Origin: Saxidomus purpurata
Taxonomy: Eukaryota > Mollusca > Bivalvia > Venerida > Veneridae
Direction: 5' to 3'
NCBI GenBank assembly: GCA_022818135.1
Contig: JAFMSR010000019.1
Coordinates: 36,270,375 to 36,334,374, forward strand
Length of the DNA: 64,000 nucleotides
Shown here one piece after another: positions 11,306 through 20,235 of the stretch. Position 1 is the stretch's first letter, and each line of letters opens with the position of its first letter. The position numbers and the translations under genes were made by a program. The notes below the pieces were generated by a model, which saw only the letters and a program-made list of their open reading frames with translations, was not told the origin of the DNA and searched no databases.

Positions 11306-11486
11306 TGCATTTCATCATTAAATGCTTGCTTTGCTGCTGTAGCACACGATTCGAGGGACACCTTCTCTATAACATTCCTTGCTCGCCTTTCCATCTTTTT
11401 CAAGCTTACATTACTGACAGTTGGTTAATTTAATGTTGAAAGGAAGTTGTTGACTTTCACTGGGCCCCCAAGGCTTTCAATCATAG
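11306..11486 (-). pseudogene. Exon 2 of transposase-exonuclease gene
   Basis: Acceptor CTTCAG and donor CA|GTAAGT. Reads MIESLGGPVKVNNFLSTLN, then a TAA (11427-11425) where the family has isoleucine in the LNIPT motif, then PTVSNVSLKKMERRARNVIE. Splice phase matches exon 1 (GCT alanine across the junction). Confidence 0.75.
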
Positions 11487-11779
11487 CTGAAGTAAACAAA
11501 AATAATTGCTTATTTCGCTGTATTGGGTCTTGATATTTCAACATCTATACTGCTGTACTGTGTTCGAGAAAAAATTAAACCATTTTAGATGATACAAGCA
11601 ATTGTTTCCAATTGTGAACGGATCCTTTGACCGGTATCAGTTATATAATTAAAAAATCACTGATTCTATTCAGACGAGAGTGTAAAACCAAATAATTTAA
11701 ATATCAATACTTTGACAAATATTTTACATACCTCAAAATTATACCAAGATAGGTTTAGTTTATATTAATTTATTTTAGC

Positions 11780-11945
11780 TCGATTGTGAAGAAAGCTTTG
11801 AGCTTATCGAGTTACTCTCGAGTCCGCTTCCTGGAAAAACCAGTACTGGTGTCATATGCGGAGGTGCGGCCGTGGCCTTGGTGGGGCTCGAACCTGCAAC
11901 CTGAGGATGAGCGGCAGACACCTAAACCTCTACACCACCGCTCCA
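11780..11945 (-). repeat. tRNA-derived SINE, copy 2
   Basis: Reverse orientation of the 10391 copy. B box at 11885-11894 and A box TGGTGTAGAGG at 11927-11937 (as reverse complements). The tail reads into GAAGCGGACTCGAGAGTAAC. It lies in the first intron of the transposase-exonuclease gene. Confidence 0.8.
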
Positions 11946-12065
11946 GCTAAGTTATCATCATAAGTGGTGCAAAATTAATATTAAGAATCATTTGATCATG
12001 TCTGTCGATTTATGTTTATCTTCCATGTTGTTAAACAGTTTTTTGATAGTAAAAAATGATTTTAC

Positions 12066-12485
12066 CTATTCCAAGCTTGGTGTAGATTGCAAAGCATGGC
12101 ATTCCTTTTCCCTGGCTCATTCGGTGAGTTTTTCCGTACAGTAGGGCACACAGTTAACATGATCCATATTCACCATTCTGACATATGACACTATCAAAAG
12201 TTAGTGGCACAGGCCCAAGTAAACACTCTTTACAGAACTTCAAGTTCGATAGAAGAACGTCCCATTCCACAAAATTATCCTGCGCCCCACCCGCCAACTT
12301 TCCTTATTCACATGCGGTTTTACTGAGGGAATTCGGCACACATAACTTCTTTCACCATCCGTTGCATAATTATGATCTATTATGACATCATTTACCACTG
12401 CTGATCTGGAACTAACTTGCTTAGCTGTCTTTATTTTCTTCCTGATGAATCGACCTTGACGATCGCGTATCAAGAAGGTCGCCAT
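12066..12485 (-). pseudogene. Exon 1 of transposase-exonuclease gene
   Basis: Start chosen at ATG 12485-12483, in a good context (AAGATGG), giving MATFLIRDRQGRFIRKK, a typical basic N-terminus of this family; an upstream in-frame ATG at 12518 is possible but less family-like. The exon runs through WRVGRRII, then the frame shifts near 12272 and resumes as VLLSNLKFCKECLLGPVPLT with a CxxC pair. A TAA at 12154-12156 interrupts just before LLYGKTHRMSQGKGMPCF. The donor is G|GTAAAA after TKLGI. Confidence 0.75.
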
Positions 12486-12519
12486 CTTGATACATATATA
12501 TTCTCGAAGAAAAGACAAA

Positions 12520-13200
12520 ATTACGTGATGAATGAAAATTTTGCGTCGTATTTGTCAGTTTACCGTCTAATATTACTCAATTATAGTTTTGCATTATAAT
12601 ATAATTTTTTATTGCTGTTTATATTGAAGTTAATGGAAAATTTCTTTATTTAGTTTAGAGACTATTTTTATCATGGGCGTAGCCGAAGGTGTTCCGTAAA
12701 ACTTACGTACGGTTACGATATATGGCGATATTTACCGATCTTATTAGTATCCTAATACCTTAAAATCAAAACCTTCAAATATGAAATATGAAAATATATG
12801 CAATGTTCTATTTTGGGATATTACTATTAAATTTCGACAAATTCATGGCGTTCTGATGAAGATAGAACAAATATAAATATACTATGAAATGAACTGGATT
12901 TACATTGTCAAGTGTTCCAAGACGATGGATATTTGTTTAGAAAGCTCTTGTAACTAGGTTGCCAGAAGCTGCAACACCTTACAATTTGTTTAAATTGATT
13001 CAATGAAAATTTCACAATGTTTGAATGTTCGCATCAGGTTTTGGAGGTCCAAAAAGGTACAAATTTATATAAATATATTTTAATATTTGATATCAAATAG
13101 AAGCATATAATTAAACTATATTACTATAACTTCCAGCATCAATGTCCTGACTGCAGCGACCCTAAGTACAAATATATATCTTTATGGAACGCCATAGTTG
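12520..13200. other. Intergenic gap between two opposite-strand relics
   Basis: Upstream of exon 1 of the transposase-exonuclease gene and beyond the LINE 3' end. AT-rich; I see no TATA-type promoter or tandem repeat that I would call. Confidence 0.4.
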
Positions 13201-13373
13201 CCTTCTATACATCTACATCTACGGGGATACTCCCAACAATCAATTTCTGATCATAACTGGGAGGTCGGGGCAGTTGTTAAAAGAAAATGCTAAATTACAT
13301 GATATGCATGTGTTAAGAGAGTAAACGTAGTACTATATACAACTTGGTTAAAAATAAAAACAGGACGATGACA

Positions 13374-14504
13374 TTAGTCCATATATGAGTCTAGGCCAGA
13401 TGTGAAGCACTGAAGATTCACACTGTCCTTGATGTTATAAGGCAAGGCGTTCCAGTATCTGATCGTGCGAGGGAAAAAGGAGTTCATATGATACTGAGTT
13501 CTTGAAAATGGTATGTTATAGTTAAGATTTCTAGAGACAGTCAGGTGGTTATGATCTACAATGACGAGGTTGTGTGATATTTTATATAACATTATTAAGG
13601 ATGCGTGTATTCTTCTCTGTTCTAAAGTCTGCCATTTAAGAGTTTCAAGCATTGATGTCACGCTGCTTTGGTAAGATTAATCATTCAAAACATATCTGGC
13701 TGCAGCCCTTTGTACCTTTTCTATCTCATATGACATAAGTTTTTCTGCCATGGGTGCCATATGGTATTACAGTATTCTAACTGTGGACGGACGTATGTTT
13801 TGTAGGCAGTTTCTTTGATATTACGGTTGTTACATTGTACATTTCTTTTTATGAATCTAAGAGTGTTACTAGCTTTTGAAGAAGTAGATTCAATATGTTT
13901 TTTCCAACTAAAGTCATCACTGATGGTAATCCCAAGGTATTTAGCATTTTCTGTAGTTTTTAGTTCTTGATTGTGTAATTTATATGGAAAGATGATGTTT
14001 TTTTTTTTTTTTTTTTTTTTAAGATTCTTATGATTTCGCATTTATCAGGATTGAATTCCATAGACCATTTACGCTCCCATTCTTCTAATTTTGTTAAATC
14101 ATCTTGAAGTTTGTAAGGGTCTACTGATGAGTCGATGGTGAGATATATGATTGTGTCATCAGCGAATAAGCGTATCCTACTTTTAACAGAGTCGGGAAGG
14201 TCATTGATGTAACAAAGGAAGAGACACGGGCCCAAGACAGAACCCTGGGGTACCCCTGACAGAACTGGTAAAGAATCAGAATGTGAGCCTTCAACTACTA
14301 CTGATTGAGAACGATTACTAAGGAAACTTTGAATCCAAGATAGAGATGTTTTGTTGATACTAAGTTTCATGAGTTTATAGAGAAGAAGTTGATGATCGAC
14401 CTTGTCAAAAGCTTTTGAGAAATCCATTACAATGAGATCTGTTTGTTCTCCAGATTGGAGATTGTCAAAAATTTCTTGTGTAAAGGATAATAGTTGAGTC
14501 TCAC
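13374..14504 (-). pseudogene. LINE RT palm and C-terminal domain
   Basis: Starts on the other side of the insertion with QLLSFTQEIFDNLQSGEQ, then VMDFSKAFDKVDHQ (motif A), SGVPQGSVLGPCLFLCYIND (motif B), LFADDTIIYL (catalytic DD) and WSMEFNPDKCEI. After the poly-T break: AKYLGITISDDFSWKKHI, YVRPQLEYCNTIWHPW, then a frame change and a stop before SVTSMLETLKWQTLEQRR and the C-terminus ending LDSYMD. Confidence 0.85.
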
Positions 14505-15543
14505 CAAGGTCTTTCAAATAGTATGGTCCGGAAACGAGCGTAATACGATAAATAACCTGCCTCGGATCACGTGACAAACATCCGGGTACCCGCAATTTTG
14601 GAAAAAGAAAGAAATTATTGATACTTTATATCTACGTATATCTCGATATTTTACCAATCAATTTGACCAACAAAGTGATCCTTAATACAATATATGCATT
14701 CCCTTATCATGACATGATATTATATTTTACCGATGTTTCGTTTTAGGTGGATTTACGCATTGGAAAGTTGACCTCATACGAACGGGTTTTTTCACAAATG
14801 ACCAAAAGCCGAAAACCGACCTAATTTTAGCGCTTCTTTCCTACTTGCATGGTGTTCATGGGATTGATGTAACAGCTTTTTCTCATAGATTTAAGTCTAA
14901 TGTACGTCTATTATGTCTTAGATTTTCGTATTTCACCCGTATTTTAATTTTCTGGGACGGTTAGATCCGTTCAAAATCTAAAAATGGCGTCAATGGTGAT
15001 TTTTTTTCGCGATACGGTGATATTTTGTGCACAGGTTTTCACTATATATTTAGGGTCAAATGATGGAAAATTGCTAATTAAAATGTAAATTAAGAGTTAT
15101 TTTTGAACGGATATGAATTAGATTTTCGTTTTTTTTCTTTGATAACATAATAATGTACAGTTTTGTAAGACCAGTATCGCGAGTCAAATTACCATCCATC
15201 GCTAAAACGCGCAAGACGGAATAGCATGGACCGTGTTTAACTCGGGTTAAAGATAAAAGTTAATTATATAGAGAGGTTTTAATTTCACAGTTTTACAGAA
15301 AATTGTATCAGCTTTCCAATTATACCATTTTTTTTTATTAAATGTGGTATTTAAATGACACAATGACGGGCAGTTTTGCATACAACTATCGGACAAATAT
15401 ATATACCAGTTTACTCGCTCGGCGTGATAAATGTACGGTGTGATAAACGCTTCCAGGTAAAAATCGATAACCGAGACAAGATTATCAGTACGATAAGACA
15501 TTTATAGAGGGCGTTTCCGGACCATACTATTTGAAAGACCTTG
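14505..15543. mobile_element. Non-autonomous TIR DNA transposon, 1,039 bp, inserted in LINE
   Basis: The terminal inverted repeats start CAAGGTCTTTCAAATAGTAT and continue GGTCCGGAAACG, 32 bp and perfectly paired (14505-14536 and 15512-15543). GTCTCAC flanks both sides (14498-14504 and 15544-15550), a 7-bp target duplication. Removing the element and one duplicate restores the LINE codons for SCETQLLSF, which proves the insertion. Inside, an 84-residue minus-strand frame (15247-15501) shows no domain. The superfamily is uncertain: 7-bp duplications are uncommon. Confidence 0.88.
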
Positions 15544-15550
15544 GTCTCAC

Positions 15551-16440
15551 AGCTGTGTTTGGATCGAAAGCCATGTTGAAAAGGTGTGAGAAGATTGTTG
15601 CTATCAAGATGGCGCATGATGTTTGAGACCATGATATGCTCCATTAGTTTGGAGGCTATACAAGTCAAAGAGATCGTCGATGGTTGCTGGCTTTATGTTT
15701 GGGGCCCTTTTTGTATACAGGTGCAACAGTTTTCCAGTCATCTGGAACTATACCAGTTCGCAGTGAGTTCTGAAAGACCTTAGTAAGAAAAGGAGCTGTT
15801 TCGGAAGAAAGTTCTTTAAGTAGTCTTGGCGACAGCTGATCCGGTCCAGATGCCTTGTTAGGATTTAGATCCCTGAGCATTTTCAAAACACCTTCTACAG
15901 TTATGTCTATGCCATTCATTTGATGTTCTTGCTGAATTTTGTTATTTTTGAAGAGATTTAATTCACAAAGTTGTTTAAGACAGACTGGTTTAGGTTTCGA
16001 GAAGACGGATTCAAATTGTTTGTTTAAGATTGTTGCTTTATCAGATGGTTTGGTATACGTTTTACCTTCAGATTTTAACGGTGCAACACCATGATTGTCT
16101 GTTTTTTTATGTTTTACAAAAGAATAGAACTTTTTGTTTTTACCAGTCTCTGAGTCATTAGAAAAGATTACTGATTCTAAATACTCCCAGTATGATTTGC
16201 GTATTTCTTTTGAATGGTGGCTTTAAGAATAGTAAGTCGTTGTCTCATTTTACTATAGTGTTCTTTTCCTTTAGCCTTTTTACATTTAGCGTGTAATTTA
16301 TCTCTTTTATGTATTATTTTAATGATCTTTTTTGTTACCCAGGGAAGATCACTTCTGGGTTTAGTCATTTTAGTTGGTATGTGTTTTTTAGATAGCTCAT
16401 TCATTTTATTTTTAATTTTTCCCATAGTATGTTTGGGTCA
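15551..16440 (-). pseudogene. LINE linker and RT N-terminal part
   Basis: Blocks in several frames: KMNELSKKHIPTKMTKPRSD, KSYWEYLESVIFSNDSETG, NPNKASGPDQLSPRLLKELS, DDWKTVAPVYKKGPKHKASN, SLTCIASKLMEHIM, FQHGFRSKHSCET. Frame breaks are near 16420, 16205 and 15680. The segment stops at the insertion point of the TIR element, inside the codons for SCETQLLSF. Confidence 0.8.
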
Positions 16441-16514
16441 TTAGATGAGAGTTTATCAAAAATCTCTTCAAAGTATTCACAGAGATCAGACTTGAATGAA
16501 TTCCAGTTGGCTTT

Positions 16515-16960
16515 TTAAAATTGTTTGATTTCACGTTTTACTTGCAGAGGTCTACCAATTTTGATGTTCATTTCATGAAAGACAATATTATGATCTGACG
16601 ATCCAAGACTAGGTAATATTTTGGTAGAATGAACTTGCGTTTTTGGTACGTGGCATTCCCTGTTTGATATTATTTTTTGTTTTTTTTGCGAGGGCTGGTT
16701 TGTCAAGAATAAGTCAAGAACATTGTTTTCTCTTGTGGGTTCTTTTACTACTTGATCTAGGTTGTGATTTGTGAGATTTTCCAAGAATTGCTCATATAAT
16801 AATTTAAATTTACAAGAATCCCTAACTGTACCAGATGTCCAATCTATATCAGGCATGTTTAAATCGCCCAGTATCCAAACTATACTGTTTCTAGGTATAT
16901 TCTGTAGAGAGTTCCACAAGGACGACAGGCTATTTTGATCATTCTCATGAGGTTTATATT
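16515..16960 (-). pseudogene. LINE endonuclease C-terminal half
   Basis: Reads HENDQNSLSSLWNSLQNIPR in one frame, then WILGDLNMPDIDW and later GSSDHNIVFHEM, the GDxN and SDH blocks of AP-type endonucleases. The N-terminal half of the domain, including the metal-binding glutamate block, is missing between the RVTILNIN start near 16975 and this segment, with a frame change at the join: an internal deletion of several hundred bases. Confidence 0.75.
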
Positions 16961-17287
16961 TATATTCAAGATGGTTACACGTTCATCATTGAATTTTCTT
17001 GTGGTTGCTTTATATGGGATAGTGTTTACATTTTTTGGAACTTTTTCAGGAGATTCTGCTGTGATTTTAGTATTTTTAGGTGTTGATGTAAAATTTGGTT
17101 TCAGATGATGGTATGATCTGTTTGGTGAGTTAGTTTGTTCCGAGATGCTAATGAGGTCTGATATGTGATGGTCAGGTGTGATATTAGAGGAATACTGTTC
17201 TATGATAGAGAAGTTGTTGGTATCTGCTAAGGTATTCAGTGAATCCATCAGGCGACCGGAATAGTTAGGGAGGCCACACCGCAGGCA

Positions 17288-17572
17288 CTACCAGGCGAGC
17301 CGAGAATCAGAGAGTTTCTCATATGTGCTTTCACCCATCCCCTGACATGACGCATGATACCATTGGTAGCAATCTTCACAATAGATCCCGCTCTGGGCCC
17401 AGGTGACTTCTTCTTTACAATAACCACACAGTAAGTCCTGGGTTTCAGACATGGATGACTGGGGGCCTGGGTTGGACTCGACATTTGAGGACTGATTTAT
17501 CAGGAGAGCGAATATATAAATTAGTGTAGTTTTGCTCTTGTGATGTTTGTCAAGCATGTGTTTGTTTTTCAT
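17288..17572 (-). pseudogene. LINE N-terminal segment: 2A-like motif and PHD finger
   Basis: ATG at 17572. Residues 15-25 (TTLIYIFALLI) are hydrophobic, followed by NVESNPGP at residues 30-37, then a Cys4-His-Cys3 zinc finger: CGYC, YCEDC, WYHASC and, past a TAG in place of the expected tyrosine or phenylalanine (AW-stop-CLRCG), the last CxxC. PHD fingers and 2A-like peptides are both known from ORFs of CR1/L2-type LINEs. The reading continues in the same frame into 17248-16880 and the endonuclease start, showing one ORF rather than separate ORF1 and ORF2. Confidence 0.8.
17462..17485 (-). other. 2A-like ribosome-skipping motif NVESNPGP
   Basis: The codons AAT GTC GAG TCC AAC CCA GGC CCC match the 2A consensus D(V/I)ExNPGP except for Asn instead of the leading Asp, a single G-to-A change. 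In 2A peptides the skip falls between the last Gly and Pro, here residues 36/37. Confidence 0.7.
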
Positions 17573-17600
17573 GACTTTACTGAGAGAGGTGATGCAGGCT

Positions 17601-18220
17601 GATGTTTCGGCCTGGTGTCATCGGACGTGAAGATTGTTTTTTGTGTTTTATTTTGGTCAAAGTTTGAGTTTACATCTGTTGTCTTAATGTAAGTTAAATA
17701 TAAGAAAAGGGGGAATAAGTAGAGATGCAGGCTTTGGAAATACACAGAAACAAATCACACGGACACGTTGTTAGACACAGATGATTGATGTTATCTTCAC
17801 TCAGTGCCGCTGCCCACTGAGACTAAATGGTACACAAACAAATGAGCGATATTAGTAATATGAAAAAGAAAGGGTGCAAAAAGGTATGCATTTGATAATA
17901 TACCAAAAATTTGTTGCAACTTGAACCAAAGCTTGATAAGAATCACGTTGTTTACATTTTGGAAACAACGGAGGTAATTGAAGAGTACTCGGTGTACAAT
18001 AGTTGGATGGACTAGTATTCGGACACACAGAAAACTTCAGTTTTCTCTCAAGAAACTGGACAGAACTGCCTGTTACGTTCAGGAATACAAATTCTACCTG
18101 TTACCCAACAAATTTTAGGTGATAAAATAGTCTTAGGATGTGAATTAAGACTCCTATCGAGAAAAAAGTGAGCTAGGAAAGTTTCGTGACTACCCCGACG
18201 CTATGACGTCACAGAACACA
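17601..18220. other. LINE 5' UTR and unique flank
   Basis: Probably includes the LINE 5' untranslated region on the minus strand up to about 17.8 kb; its exact 5' end is not marked by a target duplication I can see. No gene. Confidence 0.4.
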
Positions 18221-18232
18221 TACTTATCAAAT

Positions 18233-18913
18233 GGTGATGTCCTTTTGATATATGGTGCTGTCAGTTTGATATATGGTGCTGTGGTTTTGATAGACGGTGC
18301 TGTGGTTTTGAAAGATGGTGCTATGATTTTGATACATGGTGCTATGGTTTTGACAGATGGTGCTGTGGTTTTGATAGATGTTGCTGTGGTTTTGATAGAT
18401 GGTGCTGTGGTTTTGAAAGGTGGTGCTGTGGTTTTGATAGATGGTGCTGTGGTTTTGATATATGGTGCTGTGGTTTTGATAGATGGTGCTGTGGTTTTTA
18501 TAAATGGTGATGTCGTTTTTATAGATGGTGCTGTGGTTTTGATAGATGGTGCTGTGGGTTTGATAAATGGTGATGTCGTTTTTATAGATGGTGCTGTGGT
18601 TTTGATAGATGGTGATGTCGTTTTGATATATGGTGATGTCATTTTGATATATGGTGCTGTCATTTTGGTGTATGGTGCTGTCATTTTTAAATATGGTGCT
18701 GTGGTTTTGATAGATTGTGATGTCGTTTTGATAGATGATGCTGTGATTTTGATATATGGTGATGTCGTTTTTATAGATGGTGCTATGGTTTTGATAGATG
18801 GTGATGTCGTTTTGGTATATGGTGCTGTGATTTTGAAAAATGGTGATGTCTTATTGGTATATTGTGCTTTGGTTTTTATATATGGTGCAATGGTTTGATA
18901 TATGGTTCTGTCT
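18233..18913 (+). repeat. 21-bp minisatellite, left arm (plus orientation)
   Basis: About 32 copies of GGTGCTGTGGTTTTGATAGAT and variants. Two main unit types alternate: GCTGTGG and GATGTCG at the same place, plus GATATAT versus GATAGAT and GTATAT. The period is a multiple of three without stops on either strand, so long heptad-like frames (VLIDGAV on plus, APSIKTT on minus) are by-products. Forms the left arm of an inverted repeat with 19066-19636. Confidence 0.92.
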
Positions 18914-19065
18914 TTTTTTATTACGATGTTGTTGAACTATTTATAGATAACCTAGTGGTTGGCCGGATCAGGTTGATGAGGGTAAAGCTGTACTGTCACC
19001 GTTTTTAATTTTGTTGTCAGTTGGTGTATGATATTTAATTGAAAATTTAATACTACTAAAGTAGG

Positions 19066-19636
19066 CAAAACCACAGCACCATTTATCAAAACGACATTGC
19101 CATCTATTAAAACCACAACACCATATATCAAAACGACATCACCATCTATCAAAACCACATCACTATATATCAAAACCACAGCACCACATATAGAAATGAC
19201 AGCACCAATTACAAAAATGACAGCACCGTATACCAAAATGACAGCACTATATATCAAAATTACATCACCATATATCAAAACGACAGTACCATATATCAAA
19301 ACGACATCACCATTTATCAAAACCACAGCACCATCTATCAAAACGACATCACCATCTATCAAAACGACATCACCATAATTATATCAAAACGACATCACCA
19401 TATATCAAAACCACAACACCATATATCAACACCACAGCACCATATACCAACACCACATCACCATCTATCAAAACCACAGCACCATCTATCAAAACCACAG
19501 CACCATCAATCAAAACCATACCACCATCTATCAAAACCATACCACTATCTATCAAAACCATACCACCATCTATCAAAACCACAGCACCATCTATCAAAAC
19601 CACAGCACCATATATCATCGAAAGGACATCACAATT
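19066..19636 (-). repeat. 21-bp minisatellite, right arm (minus orientation)
   Basis: About 27 copies of the reverse complement unit (CCATCTATCAAAACCACAGCA with variants), facing the left arm across about 150 bp of unique sequence (18914-19065). The outermost units also pair: left ATGGTGATGTCCTTTTGATA matches right TTGTGATGTCCTTTCGATGA when reversed. The side near 19480-19600 is more uniform and enriched in ACCATACCACC variants. Confidence 0.92.
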
Positions 19637-20191
19637 TAAGAAATATGCATAGAAGGCAGCTATAACGTTCCATATATCTTGATTCAAAAAGTTGTCTCGC
19701 ACACTAAATATGTGTGTCCCCTAGATATGCCTGGTAATCTACAAAAGAACATCACCGCGGAAACGATAGCTCTGCTGTCTGTCGTTCTTTAGATTATCGT
19801 GCGTGAGTACAGACTGGAAAACATCATATCGACGTCCATTCAGGCAGATGAGACACGTTATAAACACATTTGGAAAGTAAAATTATACCTACATCATCTA
19901 CCATTCCTCTATTTTGGATTTAATGTGCCATAATTTAATAACAAATGAAAAATTACACTCACTTCCATTGTTGTTGTTGTGATTTTTCTATCGGAGTACC
20001 GGATGTGTGGTGTACTTCTTGATGATACAAAGTATGCACTTGCTTTCTCAATGTTTCAAAATTATTAGCTGCTGTTTTTGTGATGTCCTTAGAACATTTT
20101 AAAATATAAAGCACATTCAGTAAGATACTGTAAGTAGCCATATTTTTAACAAAATTTATGGACTTTAGCACAAGTCAGTTTTTTATTTCAG

Positions 20192-20235
20192 AAAAATGGC
20201 GTAAAGCACACCCTCAACTGAAGTGGACCCCACAG
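20192..20235 (+). CDS. IFI44-like exon a
   Basis: Acceptor TTTATTTCAG, donor CAG|GTATTG. Reads KWRKAHPQLKWTPQ, the Trp-rich stretch that precedes the P-loop in IFI44-like proteins. Its first two bases complete a codon from an exon not visible here. Confidence 0.7.

Larger units (their letters stand above)
13205..17600 (-). mobile_element. CR1-like non-LTR retrotransposon (2A-PHD-EN-RT), dead copy
   Basis: A single-ORF LINE in reverse orientation. Order from its 5' end: N-terminus with hydrophobic stretch and 2A-like motif (17572-17462), PHD finger (about 17430-17270), low-complexity linker, start of an APE-type endonuclease (RVTILNIN) followed by an internal deletion, endonuclease C-terminus (WILGDLNMPDIDW, GSSDHN), linker, reverse transcriptase (NKASGPDQLSPRLLKEL, HGFRSKHSCET, DFSKAFDKVDHQ, SGVPQGSVLGP, LFADDT) and the C-terminal domain ending at 13374. 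There are at least six frame breaks and two stops (TAG about 17288 in the PHD finger, TAA near 13680). A 20-T run near 14000 breaks the frame after KCEIIRI. The probable 3' end near 13205 has a GTAGATGTAGATGTA run. A TIR element is inserted at 14505-15543. It cannot be active. Confidence 0.88.

Noticed and set aside
13960..14595. First 30 residues of the 211-residue RT frame as part of the LINE protein
   Set aside because: They are encoded by the inserted TIR element, up to 14505; the LINE reading starts only after it.
15247..15501. 84-residue ORF inside the TIR element as a transposase
   Set aside because: No DDE or other transposase motif; too short.
18190..19702. Long repetitive frames of up to 231 residues on both strands
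   Set aside because: A 21-bp unit without stop codons is open on both strands; no start context, splice site or domain supports translation.
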